A stretch of 64,000 nucleotides of DNA, taken from an uncultured Psychroserpens sp. Its GTDB lineage: Bacteria; Bacteroidota; Bacteroidia; Flavobacteriales; Flavobacteriaceae. Below, one piece after another: positions 47,375-56,498 of the stretch; positions within the stretch are counted from its first letter, which is position 1, and every line of letters starts with the position of its first letter. The notes under the pieces are model-generated. The model saw only the letters and a program-made list of their open reading frames with translations, searched no databases and was not told the origin of the DNA. Both the position numbers and the translations under genes were made by a program. The DNA lies in contig NZ_CANLNS010000003.1 of NCBI RefSeq assembly GCF_947492715.1, positions 333,363-397,362 of the forward strand, written 5' to 3'.

Positions 47375-48613
47375 TTGAATTACGAGTTTTTTATAGCTAA
47401 ACGAATTATTGGTAGTAAATCGTATAAAAGTAGTGTTTCGGCGCCAATAATAAAAATTGGTATTGCTGCTATTACTATTGGCATTGTTGTAATGCTTATT
47501 GCGATTGCAACTGGTTTGGGGCTGCAGAAAAAGGTGAGAGAAAAAGTTGTAGCCTTTAATGGACATATCACTATAAATGAGTTTAATAGTAATGAGTCTA
47601 ATGAGTCTATCGTTCCTATTTCTGTTACGCAGAATTTTTATCCTAAATTTAATAACGTAGATGGTGTCAAACATATACAGGCTGTGGCAACAAAATTTGG
47701 TATTGTTAGAACTGAAACCGATTTTGAAGGCATAGTATTAAAGGGTGTTGGTGCAGATTATGACTGGACTTATATCCAAGATTTTCTTGTAGAGGGTGAG
47801 TTGCCAGTTTATGAAGGTAAACTCAGTAATGATGTAGTCATTTCGAGCTATTTGGCAAACCGTTTAGGATTTAAATTAAATGATACTTTCCAGGTTGTTT
47901 TTAAAAAGGAGAGTATCGAAGACATTCCTTTTCAACGACGTTTTAAGATAGTTGGAATTTTTAACTCAGGATTTCAAGACATCGATAAAAATTTTATGAT
48001 TGGAGACATAAGTCATATTCAACGTATGAATAAGTGGGAATCTAATGAGATTGGAAATTTTGAAGTCTACCTTAACGATTTTACTGAGCTTTCCGAGATT
48101 GAACAACAAATTAGAAACCAAACGCCTTCATTTTTAGATACACAGACCATAGAAGAAAAGTTTGACACCACTTTTGAATGGATTAAAATCTTTGACAATA
48201 ATACCTACGGCATTATAGCTATTATGATTATAGTGGCAGGAATTAATATGATTACGGCTTTGCTTGTGCTTATTTTGGAACGTACGCAAATGATTGGGAT
48301 TTTAAAGGCTTTAGGTAGTAGTAACTGGAGCATAAGGAAGATGTTTTTATACAATGCTACTTATCTCGTATGTTTAGGATTGTTTTGGGGCAACCTTATA
48401 GGTCTTGGTCTCCTCTTTGCTCAACAGAAATTTGGCGTGCTTAAATTTCCAGATCCAGAACAATATTATGTATCTATTATCCCAGTGCATATAGGATTAG
48501 ATTATATTATTTTATTAAATATAGGCACCTTTATTGCCTGTTTCTTAATGCTATTGATACCGTCAATAATTATCACAAAGATTTCGCCTGTCAAAGCGAT
48601 TCGATTTGAATAG
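47375..48613 (+). CDS. ABC transporter permease (LolC/E-FtsX-like)
   Basis: TTG start; N-terminal TM, periplasmic MacB-like domain, C-terminal 3 TM FtsX domain (TALLVLILERTQMIGILKALGSSNWSIRKMFLYNA). Confidence 0.88.
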   Translation: MNYEFFIAKRIIGSKSYKSSVSAPIIKIGIAAITIGIVVMLIAIATGLGLQKKVREKVVAFNGHITINEFNSNESNESIVPISVTQNFYPKFNNVDGVKHIQAVATKFGIVRTETDFEGIVLKGVGADYDWTYIQDFLVEGELPVYEGKLSNDVVISSYLANRLGFKLNDTFQVVFKKESIEDIPFQRRFKIVGIFNSGFQDIDKNFMIGDISHIQRMNKWESNEIGNFEVYLNDFTELSEIEQQIRNQTPSFLDTQTIEEKFDTTFEWIKIFDNNTYGIIAIMIIVAGINMITALLVLILERTQMIGILKALGSSNWSIRKMFLYNATYLVCLGLFWGNLIGLGLLFAQQKFGVLKFPDPEQYYVSIIPVHIGLDYIILLNIGTFIACFLMLLIPSIIITKISPVKAIRFE

Positions 48614-48637
48614 CTAGCTAACTATTTCTTTTTATTT

Positions 48638-48760
48638 GGGCGTTCCACTTTATCACTTTTTAGAGCTAAAGTGTCAGGCTGTTCGTTATATCTTTTTATT
48701 GTTTGAATTTTCACTGCGCTCAATTCCTATAAAAAGGATGCCACTGCCATCCTTAACGCG
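48638..48760 (+). repeat. Intergenic multi-stem (cloverleaf-like) element, probable flavobacterial interspersed repeat or structured RNA
   Basis: Outer GCGTT (48640-48644)/AACGC (48755-48759); arm CACTTTA (48646-48652)/TAAAGTG (48667-48673); arm CTTTTTAT (48692-48699)/ATAAAAAG (48729-48736); arm GGATG/CATCC (48736-48740/48748-48752). Confidence 0.6.
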
Positions 48761-48884
48761 ACTAGCTTAAAACCATATGGGCTTTCGTTTCATTTTTAAT
48801 CTCATGTTATGAGAACTAAGATTTCCGAAGAAAACCTATTTAAATCTTGAGTTTTGTCTATTTTTGCATCGCAAAATAAAGACA

Positions 48885-49865
48885 ATGGACTACGCAGAAA
48901 ATATATTAGGTACAATTGGTAATACGCCATTAGTAAAATTAAATAAATTAACATCAGACTTGCCTTGTTTGGTATTGTCAAAATATGAAACATTTAACCC
49001 AGGGAACTCGGTTAAAGATCGTATGGCATTAAAAATGATTGAGGATGCCGAAGCCGATGGTCGTTTAAAACCAGGAGGAACAATTATTGAAGGGACTTCA
49101 GGAAACACAGGAATGGGTTTAGCCTTGGCAGCCATAGTAAAAGGTTATAAATGTATTTTCGTTATTAGCGATAAGCAATCTAAAGAGAAGATGGATATTC
49201 TTAGAGCTGTAGGAGCAGAGGTTGTTGTATGTCCAACAGATGTAGAGCCAGATGATCCAAGAAGTTATTATTCGGTATCAAAACGCTTAGGGGAAGAAAC
49301 ACCTAACTCTTGGTATGTGAACCAATATGATAATCCAAGCAACGCCAAAGCACATTACGAAAGTACTGGTCCAGAGATTTGGAAGCAAACCGATGGAAAA
49401 GTGACACATTTTGTTGTAGGTGTTGGAACAGGAGGAACTATTTCTGGCGTAGGAAAATATCTAAAAGAACAAAATCCAGATGTGAAAGTTTGGGGTGTTG
49501 ATACCTATGGAAGCGTGTTTAAAAAATACCATGAGACAGGTGTCTTTGATGAGAAAGAAATCTATCCTTATGTGACCGAAGGTATCGGTGAAGATATTTT
49601 ACCCGAAAATGTAGATTTTTCGATTATCAACGGGTTTACAAAAGTAACCGATAAAGATGCCGCTGTATACACTCAGCTATTAGCTAAAGAAGAAGGTATG
49701 TTCTTGGGAAATAGCGCAGGAGCAGCGATTAAAGGTTTATTGCAGTTAAAAGACGAGTTTACTAAAGACGATGTTGTTGTGGTATTATTTCATGATCATG
49801 GCAGTCGTTATGTAGGTAAAATGTTTAACAACGAGTGGATGCGTGAGATGGGATATATAGATTAG
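48885..49865 (+). CDS. PLP-dependent cysteine synthase/cystathionine beta-synthase family protein
   Basis: MDYAENILGTIGNTPLVKLNKL...NPGNSVKDRMALKMI...EGTSGNTGMGLALAA...GVGTGGTISGVGKYL; start 48885 rather than 48864. Confidence 0.93.
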   Translation: MDYAENILGTIGNTPLVKLNKLTSDLPCLVLSKYETFNPGNSVKDRMALKMIEDAEADGRLKPGGTIIEGTSGNTGMGLALAAIVKGYKCIFVISDKQSKEKMDILRAVGAEVVVCPTDVEPDDPRSYYSVSKRLGEETPNSWYVNQYDNPSNAKAHYESTGPEIWKQTDGKVTHFVVGVGTGGTISGVGKYLKEQNPDVKVWGVDTYGSVFKKYHETGVFDEKEIYPYVTEGIGEDILPENVDFSIINGFTKVTDKDAAVYTQLLAKEEGMFLGNSAGAAIKGLLQLKDEFTKDDVVVVLFHDHGSRYVGKMFNNEWMREMGYID

Positions 49866-49872
49866 TCCCTAT

Positions 49873-50343
49873 CTAAATGTCTTTTTTAATCAATTTTTTA
49901 AGTATGGCTATTTGTCCTAAATGGTAATGGGTATGTTCTATGATACCTGTAATATTACTATAGTAACTTCCGTATTTAGGATCTGTGAAATTTTGCCATA
50001 ATTGATCTTCGGTTAAAATTTCGATGTGTTTTGCTAAGGCTTCAGCGTTTGTCCAAACACGTTCTAGCATGTTTTGCCATTCGCTTTCCGATGTAATTTT
50101 TGGATGGTCGTAACTAAACTTGTCTCTAATTTCGAGAGGTTTATTATTAAAAACGTCTAATACACCTGTAACATAATAACTTACATGGAAGGTAAGAGCT
50201 AGTATAGTATTGCAGTCAGATATTTCAGTTGTAGCATCTTTATAGCTAACATTGGCTAACTGATCTCTAAGGTTAGATGTCGTCCAATTTCCACCAAAAT
50301 GAATGGCTCTAAAATGTTTGGCTAGTACTGTACTTAAGTTCAT
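49873..50343 (-). CDS. DinB-superfamily (DUF1572-like) protein
   Basis: FRAIHFGGNWTTSNLRDQLANVS... and C-terminal NITGIIEHTHYHLGQIAILKKLI with conserved histidines. Confidence 0.8.
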   Translation of the reverse strand: MNLSTVLAKHFRAIHFGGNWTTSNLRDQLANVSYKDATTEISDCNTILALTFHVSYYVTGVLDVFNNKPLEIRDKFSYDHPKITSESEWQNMLERVWTNAEALAKHIEILTEDQLWQNFTDPKYGSYYSNITGIIEHTHYHLGQIAILKKLIKKDI

Positions 50344-50370
50344 TTTTAGCTTAAAGGTAGTAAAAGTTAC

Positions 50371-51420
50371 TTAACCTTCTTCATTGAAAAAGACCTTGTA
50401 ATAGTGCATTTTTTTGTCTTCATCGTAACCCCGTTCTAAATACTCTGCTGAGGCATCTGGAGCATCAACATCCAGTTTTATTTGAATATTGGTGTCGAGC
50501 TTGATTTCCGTTTTAATCTTCTGCTTTTGTTTTTTTAGAACTTTTTCAGAAACGTCAAATTGATTTCTAATCAGCACATTATGGTCGCTTTCGTATGTTT
50601 TTTTATAATCTTCGAAAAGCTGAATAGCGTCTTCTTTTTCAAAAACGTCTTCCTTAAAAGATTCGATATTCACAACTTCATGTTCCTTAAAGAAATCGAC
50701 TGTTTTAGCCAAGAAATTACTTTGTTCTTGACCGCCAAACTGTGGCTGCATCACATCTTTTGAGAATTCCCGACACATTTCGATATAGTTCTTTGTATGT
50801 TGGTTTGAATCATCGGGATATTTAATGTTTAAAAAGCTCTTAATCCAATACTGCGCATCGTAGTTATTATTATCTACACTTAAAACTATTTTGCCTTCGG
50901 TGTCTGCTGCATTTAAAATTAAAACCCCTTTATCTACTTTTTTAGTGGCGATTCCTTTTTGGGTAATAATGTCATAACTCCCCTGTTCTAAATAGGTTTG
51001 AAAGAAATGGGATTTGTTTTCAATTTTAAAAATACCAACAGCATCTGTTTGATAATCTTCGTATTGGATATCATGAAAAAGACAAACTATAACGTCTCCA
51101 GTCTTTATTTGAGCAGAATTTGATTGCTCAAACAAATGCATTACAATATGCTTTGAAATGTCTACAAAGTCGGTGTCGTCTTGCAAAATTTGAGAGGCAT
51201 AGCTGTTAATTTCATTGAGATCTATATTAGCATGATGATTAAATCTATACGACTCAGCAAGGCTTGTGAAAGGACGCAATAAATAAGGTAATATTAAATC
51301 ATAACTTATTTCTTCAAAGTCTATAGGTTGCTCTGAAAATGCGTTTTTGGTGCTATTAAATTTATTCCCAACTTTGTGTAAAATACACTTAGAAATTGAT
51401 GCTTTATTACGTTTGATCAT
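50371..51420 (-). CDS. Nucleoid-associated protein (NdpA/YejK-like)
   Basis: SISKCILHKVGNKFN...FLRPFTSLAESYRFNHHANIDLNEINSYASQIL; likely start 51420. Confidence 0.75.
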   Translation of the reverse strand: MIKRNKASISKCILHKVGNKFNSTKNAFSEQPIDFEEISYDLILPYLLRPFTSLAESYRFNHHANIDLNEINSYASQILQDDTDFVDISKHIVMHLFEQSNSAQIKTGDVIVCLFHDIQYEDYQTDAVGIFKIENKSHFFQTYLEQGSYDIITQKGIATKKVDKGVLILNAADTEGKIVLSVDNNNYDAQYWIKSFLNIKYPDDSNQHTKNYIEMCREFSKDVMQPQFGGQEQSNFLAKTVDFFKEHEVVNIESFKEDVFEKEDAIQLFEDYKKTYESDHNVLIRNQFDVSEKVLKKQKQKIKTEIKLDTNIQIKLDVDAPDASAEYLERGYDEDKKMHYYKVFFNEEG

Positions 51421-51470
51421 GACAAAAATTTTGAGCCACAATACTACTAAATTTTGTGGTTAATAAATAC

Positions 51471-51497
51471 AAAAACGCCAAAGAAAACTCTTTGGCG
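51471..51497 (-). terminator. Intrinsic terminator downstream of ompA-family gene
   Basis: CGCCAAAG/CTTTGGCG 8-bp stem followed on minus strand by TTTTT. Confidence 0.75.
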
Positions 51498-51541
51498 CCT
51501 TCATAAAGACTGAGGCATCGATTTGGTTGCTTTAAATGCGG

Positions 51542-53101
51542 TTATTGCTTAATAAATTCTACACGACGGTTTTGGGCTTTTCCTTCGGTTGTACTATTAT
51601 CTCCTACAGGTTCGCTTTCTCCTTTTCCATCCGATATGAGTCTGCTTTTGTCAATTTTATAAACTTTAACAAGGGCCTGTTTAACAGCCTCTGCACGCGC
51701 TTTTGAAAGCGCCATATTGGTGTTGTCACCACCGTCAGAATCTGTATGTCCTACTATTTTTAATTTTATGCTTTCGTCTTGCATTAATACTTGAGATATT
51801 TGACGAATAATGCCGTATGATTGGGTTTGAATATTTGATGATCCTGAATCGAACAATATACCATTTGTAGAGATTTTGCCTTCAGAAAGTAATTTGCGCC
51901 TTAAGTCGACACCACCTTCCGCAATTTTTAAATTTTGAATAAATATAAATTCTTCGCCATCTTTAAAACCGTAAAGATTAAATTTGAGATAACCAATAGA
52001 TGCGGGATCATAAATTAATTGGGGAATATCAACATACTTTTTCTCGTTTACCCAAAGTCTAAATCGTTTTTTGTTGACAGCAATAGAAATATGGGGCTTA
52101 TTGATTACCGCTTTTCTTATATCTGCCGTTAATGTTGCATTAATTTTTTTGTCTGAGGGATCGGTGTTTCGCACTTGAATTCCGAAAGCTCCATATTGTC
52201 CAAAAGGGATAGTTACAAGAGCGTTTGTACGACCATCGGAAAACCCATTGTTGTCGTCTAAAACTATATATAGTCGTGCGGTTGAAGATGTTGGGCTGCC
52301 AACGCCTTTAGTTAGTATATCAAACTCAATAGTATATTCTTCTGGTAGTTTATCATCAATTAATGGAAGATATTTAATGCCGTAACCAGATTTTAGCTGA
52401 AACCAATTTCCTTCAGCCTTATTCGTTTTAACCACTTCACCAGAACCATTTGTATTCCATTTAGATGGGAAATCACCTATGAAATCTTGAGAAAAGTCGT
52501 CAAAAAACAAGAGTTTGTCGCCTGGAACGAAATCGTATTTACTTAATATTTCTAGATTGTCTGAAATATTGCTGTTAGCCTCTTCTTCACTATTGTTCGT
52601 GTCTTTGGTGTTGCCCGAATCTTCAGTTGACGATGAGTTGTTATCTGAATCTTCAGAAGTGTCGGTTTTGTTGTCTTTCTCTTCTTTCCGTTTTCGCTCT
52701 CCTAACAGGAGTTCTTTAGCTGTTTTTATGCTATATTTCAAGGCTTTTTTAGCTCTGTTAATTTGTAATGTAGCTTTCCCTTGTTTAAGCACATTTTGAC
52801 CATCTAAATCTGATAGAATATCTGGGGCACTGTCACTTAAAATAGAAAGATCTTCCAATGCCTCCTCTAAAACATCAATATCTTCATCATCTAATGGTGT
52901 ACCTGCGGCTGCATAACCATCATATTTGTATACTTTATCATAAATATCGAAAGACTCCCTAACAAAATTATCAACGCTAGAGATTCCAACACTACTTTTT
53001 GGTCTTTTAATTTTTTTGGTTTGCGCATGCGATAGGGGAAGAATAAATAGAAATAAGAAACAGGTAAGAAGGGGTTTTGAATATATTGATTTATATTCCA
53101 T
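51542..53101 (-). CDS. OmpA family protein
   Basis: C-terminal LKIVGHTDSDGGDNTNMALSKARAEAVKQALVKVYKIDKSRLISDGKGESEPVGDNSTTEGKAQNRRVEFI. Confidence 0.93.
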   Translation of the reverse strand: MEYKSIYSKPLLTCFLFLFILPLSHAQTKKIKRPKSSVGISSVDNFVRESFDIYDKVYKYDGYAAAGTPLDDEDIDVLEEALEDLSILSDSAPDILSDLDGQNVLKQGKATLQINRAKKALKYSIKTAKELLLGERKRKEEKDNKTDTSEDSDNNSSSTEDSGNTKDTNNSEEEANSNISDNLEILSKYDFVPGDKLLFFDDFSQDFIGDFPSKWNTNGSGEVVKTNKAEGNWFQLKSGYGIKYLPLIDDKLPEEYTIEFDILTKGVGSPTSSTARLYIVLDDNNGFSDGRTNALVTIPFGQYGAFGIQVRNTDPSDKKINATLTADIRKAVINKPHISIAVNKKRFRLWVNEKKYVDIPQLIYDPASIGYLKFNLYGFKDGEEFIFIQNLKIAEGGVDLRRKLLSEGKISTNGILFDSGSSNIQTQSYGIIRQISQVLMQDESIKLKIVGHTDSDGGDNTNMALSKARAEAVKQALVKVYKIDKSRLISDGKGESEPVGDNSTTEGKAQNRRVEFIKQ

Positions 53102-53226
53102 GAGGTTTATAACGAATTGATTAATAGCGAGTTTAAAGGTAATTAATCATATTCAATTAGCAAAGAACGATGTATAAATAGTTACTTTTTGTGTATAGTT
53201 GGTTAAGGAATGTTTTAGGCTTTTTA

Positions 53227-55665
53227 TTAAAATTCGTAAACAATTATAGCATCATTATCACCCTTTGTAATAACTTCTAAAGCATTATCTCTATCTATGT
53301 TATTTAATTCTAATTGAGAGTTCGCATACACAGGGAAATTTCCAATTGGTTTGGCTTGACTATCGAAAAGGTAACCTCTCTTTGATTGAAGATCTGTAAC
53401 CGTAACATATATTTTATTGTTGATATAGAAAATTTTTGGAGCTGTATAATCTCCAAAATCTAATTCAATGGTTTTGGATTTTATCGTCAGTTTATTATCG
53501 TTAAGAACAACAAGGGTTTTGCTCGTTGTCGAGATTTTGTGGTCTGTATTAGCATTGAGATTTTTGTGGCTTACATGTCCAGATTGATTGATCTCTATAA
53601 GTTCTCCATTAGTGTTTGAAGTGGTAAATTTATTATTGTAAAGGTAGATTTCATTATCTGAAAAACTGATGTTTTCTTTGGCTGTAATTCTCTTTTTGCC
53701 AACACGATCAAGGATCTCAATTTTGTTGCCGTGAGCAAAAACGATATAGTCTTTACTTCCAATTCTGAAATGTTTAGGTTGAGAGGTGATTGTGTTTTCT
53801 GAAGACTTATACTTAAACCCTTCAACAATTTTTCCTTTTTTGTCATACATCAAAACAGACTTACCTTGAGTAATCATTAGTCTGTAATTTTTTCTTTTAT
53901 CGTAATCAAATACAGATACAGGTTCCGTTATGTTGTCGTTAAATTTTAAAGGAAAAGCGCCTACATCTTTGCCGTTTCTATCTAAAACATAGAGTCGTTT
54001 TGTAGTATTGAATACCAGTTGTAATCGCCCATTTTTATAAGTGTCTATTTGATTAACGTCTCCAAGAATTGGGCCTTCAAGTTGTTTTTTCCAGAACACT
54101 TTTCCTGTATTAGAAATTAGATAGAGGTTGTTTTGTACATCTTGAACCACAATGTCCATTTGATTATTGGTGTGGTTTTTTAATAACTGCGGTTTTGATA
54201 TTAAGTCCGAATCAATGGAAATATTAAATTCTTCACTTACGCTGTTATAACTAGCTTTTCTTTTTTGAGTTTTAAAAACGGCATTAACATGCGCGAAATT
54301 TATGTCGTAAACATATTGTATTGCAGACGTTTTAAAACGAGATATGTCTAAGTTTTTATCGTCAGTAAAATTTGCGTTTAAAATGTTGTTTAGCTCTGAA
54401 GAGTCTCCAAAAATTAATAAAGATGCTTCGTCACTAAGGTTTAGTTTTAGGTTTTTGTAAGACGAACTTTCAGATAAAACTAAATTATTTTGATAGGCCG
54501 AGATAATTGATTTTAGAACATCAACTTGATCCGAAAAAATAAAGAAGTCGTCAATATTGATATAGTGCGTGATTGATTGAGGTGTTTTTATTAGTGGAGA
54601 AACATAATTTAAGAACATGTCAGAACTGTTCAGTTGAAATAAATTGATTCCTCTATAGGTTTCAGTCGTGACTGTAGAATTCAAATTGTCTAGAGTAGAG
54701 ATTGCATCAATCGATCTTAAAATGATGGTACTGGTCTCATTATCATGATGTACAGATCCAATTTCAACAATGTTCTGATATACGTCTGCATAGTCTTGTA
54801 TAGAATCTTGAAATTTGTGTGCTATTAAATTTTCTTTGAAAACATCATAGTTATCAAAAGTGATACTTGAGAATCCAGAAATGTTTACTGGTAAAATACG
54901 TGCGATTTGATTTTCTTGAGGAATCGTATTCCTGAAAATGTTTATTAGGCTCTCAGTAGAATCTGACGCTTTTGTAATGCCGTTCAATAGAATTTCATTT
55001 TGAGAAATGTCACTATCTATAAGTGTATAATTCGAAAACTGTAAATCGTTTGTTACAGCGTTATTAAATATGGTAGGTTGCAACTGGTCTGTCTGGTGAT
55101 TAAAAAAAATGGAAACCATTTTTTTGGAATCGGAGGTTTTAAAAATTGTTTCTAATTCGGCATTGACCTGCTTCTTAGGTTTAGCATTTTTAGTTGTTTC
55201 CAGAACATTTGAAACAAAAAGCACACTATCTATAATGGTGCTATAAAAACGTTTGCCATTAAAATTTAATTGTCTAACCTTTGAGCTTGTGTCATAAAAT
55301 GTTGAGTCGATTTGGAGATTTGGGATAGAATCGAGAGTAATGCCGTTTTTTGATAAAGGCGCTATAAAGCTAATTTCCAAACTGTCATTTTTGTCCTTGG
55401 ATAAGGCAATTAAGCTATTGGTGTTATCTACATTATATATAGGTATAAGTTGAGCGTCAAAATTTTTGATGCTGGTATAGCTCTTCACTGCTTGTATTAA
55501 GGTGTTGTTTTTTAATCCATTTTCTAAACCTTCCGAAGAATTAATCTTTATAATGATTTGCGAATTTTCGGGAACAAGGGATAATAAACTTGTAGATTTT
55601 GACTTAGAATTTTTGCAGTTATATAATATGGTACAGCAAAAAAAGATGAACCAGACTTTTTTCAT
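53227..55665 (-). CDS. Large lipoprotein of unknown function with C-terminal beta-propeller-like region
   Basis: 812 aa, lipobox ILYNCKNS; second half has repeated blade-like strands (GKVFWKKQLEGPILGDVNQIDTYKNGRLQLVFNTTKRLYVLDRNGKDVGAFPL). Confidence 0.7.
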   Translation of the reverse strand: MKKVWFIFFCCTILYNCKNSKSKSTSLLSLVPENSQIIIKINSSEGLENGLKNNTLIQAVKSYTSIKNFDAQLIPIYNVDNTNSLIALSKDKNDSLEISFIAPLSKNGITLDSIPNLQIDSTFYDTSSKVRQLNFNGKRFYSTIIDSVLFVSNVLETTKNAKPKKQVNAELETIFKTSDSKKMVSIFFNHQTDQLQPTIFNNAVTNDLQFSNYTLIDSDISQNEILLNGITKASDSTESLINIFRNTIPQENQIARILPVNISGFSSITFDNYDVFKENLIAHKFQDSIQDYADVYQNIVEIGSVHHDNETSTIILRSIDAISTLDNLNSTVTTETYRGINLFQLNSSDMFLNYVSPLIKTPQSITHYINIDDFFIFSDQVDVLKSIISAYQNNLVLSESSSYKNLKLNLSDEASLLIFGDSSELNNILNANFTDDKNLDISRFKTSAIQYVYDINFAHVNAVFKTQKRKASYNSVSEEFNISIDSDLISKPQLLKNHTNNQMDIVVQDVQNNLYLISNTGKVFWKKQLEGPILGDVNQIDTYKNGRLQLVFNTTKRLYVLDRNGKDVGAFPLKFNDNITEPVSVFDYDKRKNYRLMITQGKSVLMYDKKGKIVEGFKYKSSENTITSQPKHFRIGSKDYIVFAHGNKIEILDRVGKKRITAKENISFSDNEIYLYNNKFTTSNTNGELIEINQSGHVSHKNLNANTDHKISTTSKTLVVLNDNKLTIKSKTIELDFGDYTAPKIFYINNKIYVTVTDLQSKRGYLFDSQAKPIGNFPVYANSQLELNNIDRDNALEVITKGDNDAIIVYEF

Positions 55666-55692
55666 GTAATAGATTTTTACAAATATAAAAAG

Positions 55693-56295
55693 TTACAGGT
55701 CTAATTTAAGTTGTTCTGGTAATAATCTAAAAGATTTTCTATGGTACTTCGTTATACCATATTTTTTTATTGCAGCGCGATGTTCTTTTGTTGGATAGCC
55801 TTTGTTTTGTTTCCAATTATACATTGGGAATTCTTTATGTATGCATTCCATATATTCATCTCTATATGTTTTAGCTAATACCGAAGCGGCTGCAATTGAT
55901 AAGAACTTACTATCGCCTTTAACGATGGTCTCATGTTTAATAGAGCCATATGGTTTAAATCTATTACCATCTACAATAATAAACTCAGGAGTTGTGTTTA
56001 GTTGCTCAATAGATTTATGCATGGCAAGTATGGAGGCATTCAATATATTGATGTCGTCAATAGTATTTGGGAAAATATGAGCATAGGCATGTGTAACGGC
56101 GTCACTTTCAATAATTGGTTTGAGAATATTTCTATTCTTTTCTGAAAGTTGTTTGGAGTCATTCAATATATCGTTGTTGTAGGTTGGTGGCAAGATTACT
56201 GCAGCAGCAGTGACTGGCCCAGCCAAACAACCCCTTCCAGCTTCGTCGGTGCCACATTCTAAATTCAAATTGGAAAAAGATGATTTAAGTCTCAA
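55693..56295 (-). CDS. rnhB: Ribonuclease HII
   Basis: [24 protein letters not shown]...[11 protein letters not shown]...IIVDGNRF...[24 protein letters not shown]. Confidence 0.97.
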   Translation of the reverse strand: MRLKSSFSNLNLECGTDEAGRGCLAGPVTAAAVILPPTYNNDILNDSKQLSEKNRNILKPIIESDAVTHAYAHIFPNTIDDINILNASILAMHKSIEQLNTTPEFIIVDGNRFKPYGSIKHETIVKGDSKFLSIAAASVLAKTYRDEYMECIHKEFPMYNWKQNKGYPTKEHRAAIKKYGITKYHRKSFRLLPEQLKLDL

Positions 56296-56498
56296 AATGT
56301 TAAAGTTTGGACAAAGTTAAAATTTTAACGCAACCTAATTCATGTTTATGTATCTAATTACTAGTAATAACAAGGTTTTAGAAGCTAAAAATGGATTAAA
56401 GCTATTTAATTACTTGTTAACATTTTTTTAGTATAAATACTTGTTTATTTAATATATTATTAAGATGTTTGCGCTAGACTAACTCAAATAATTGTTTT

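Noticed and set aside
47369-47674. 101-aa minus ORF opposite the ABC permease 5' end
   Set aside because: Low-complexity Asn/Arg-rich shadow translation of a hydrophobic N-terminus.
48611-48769. CTAGCTAA / CTAGCTTAA flanking the cloverleaf-like element as a target-site duplication
   Set aside because: Imperfect and short; kept only as something to check, not called as a TSD.
56357-56368. ATTACTAGTAAT perfect palindrome upstream of susC
   Set aside because: 12 bp, AT-rich and single copy; too likely by chance to call a regulatory site.
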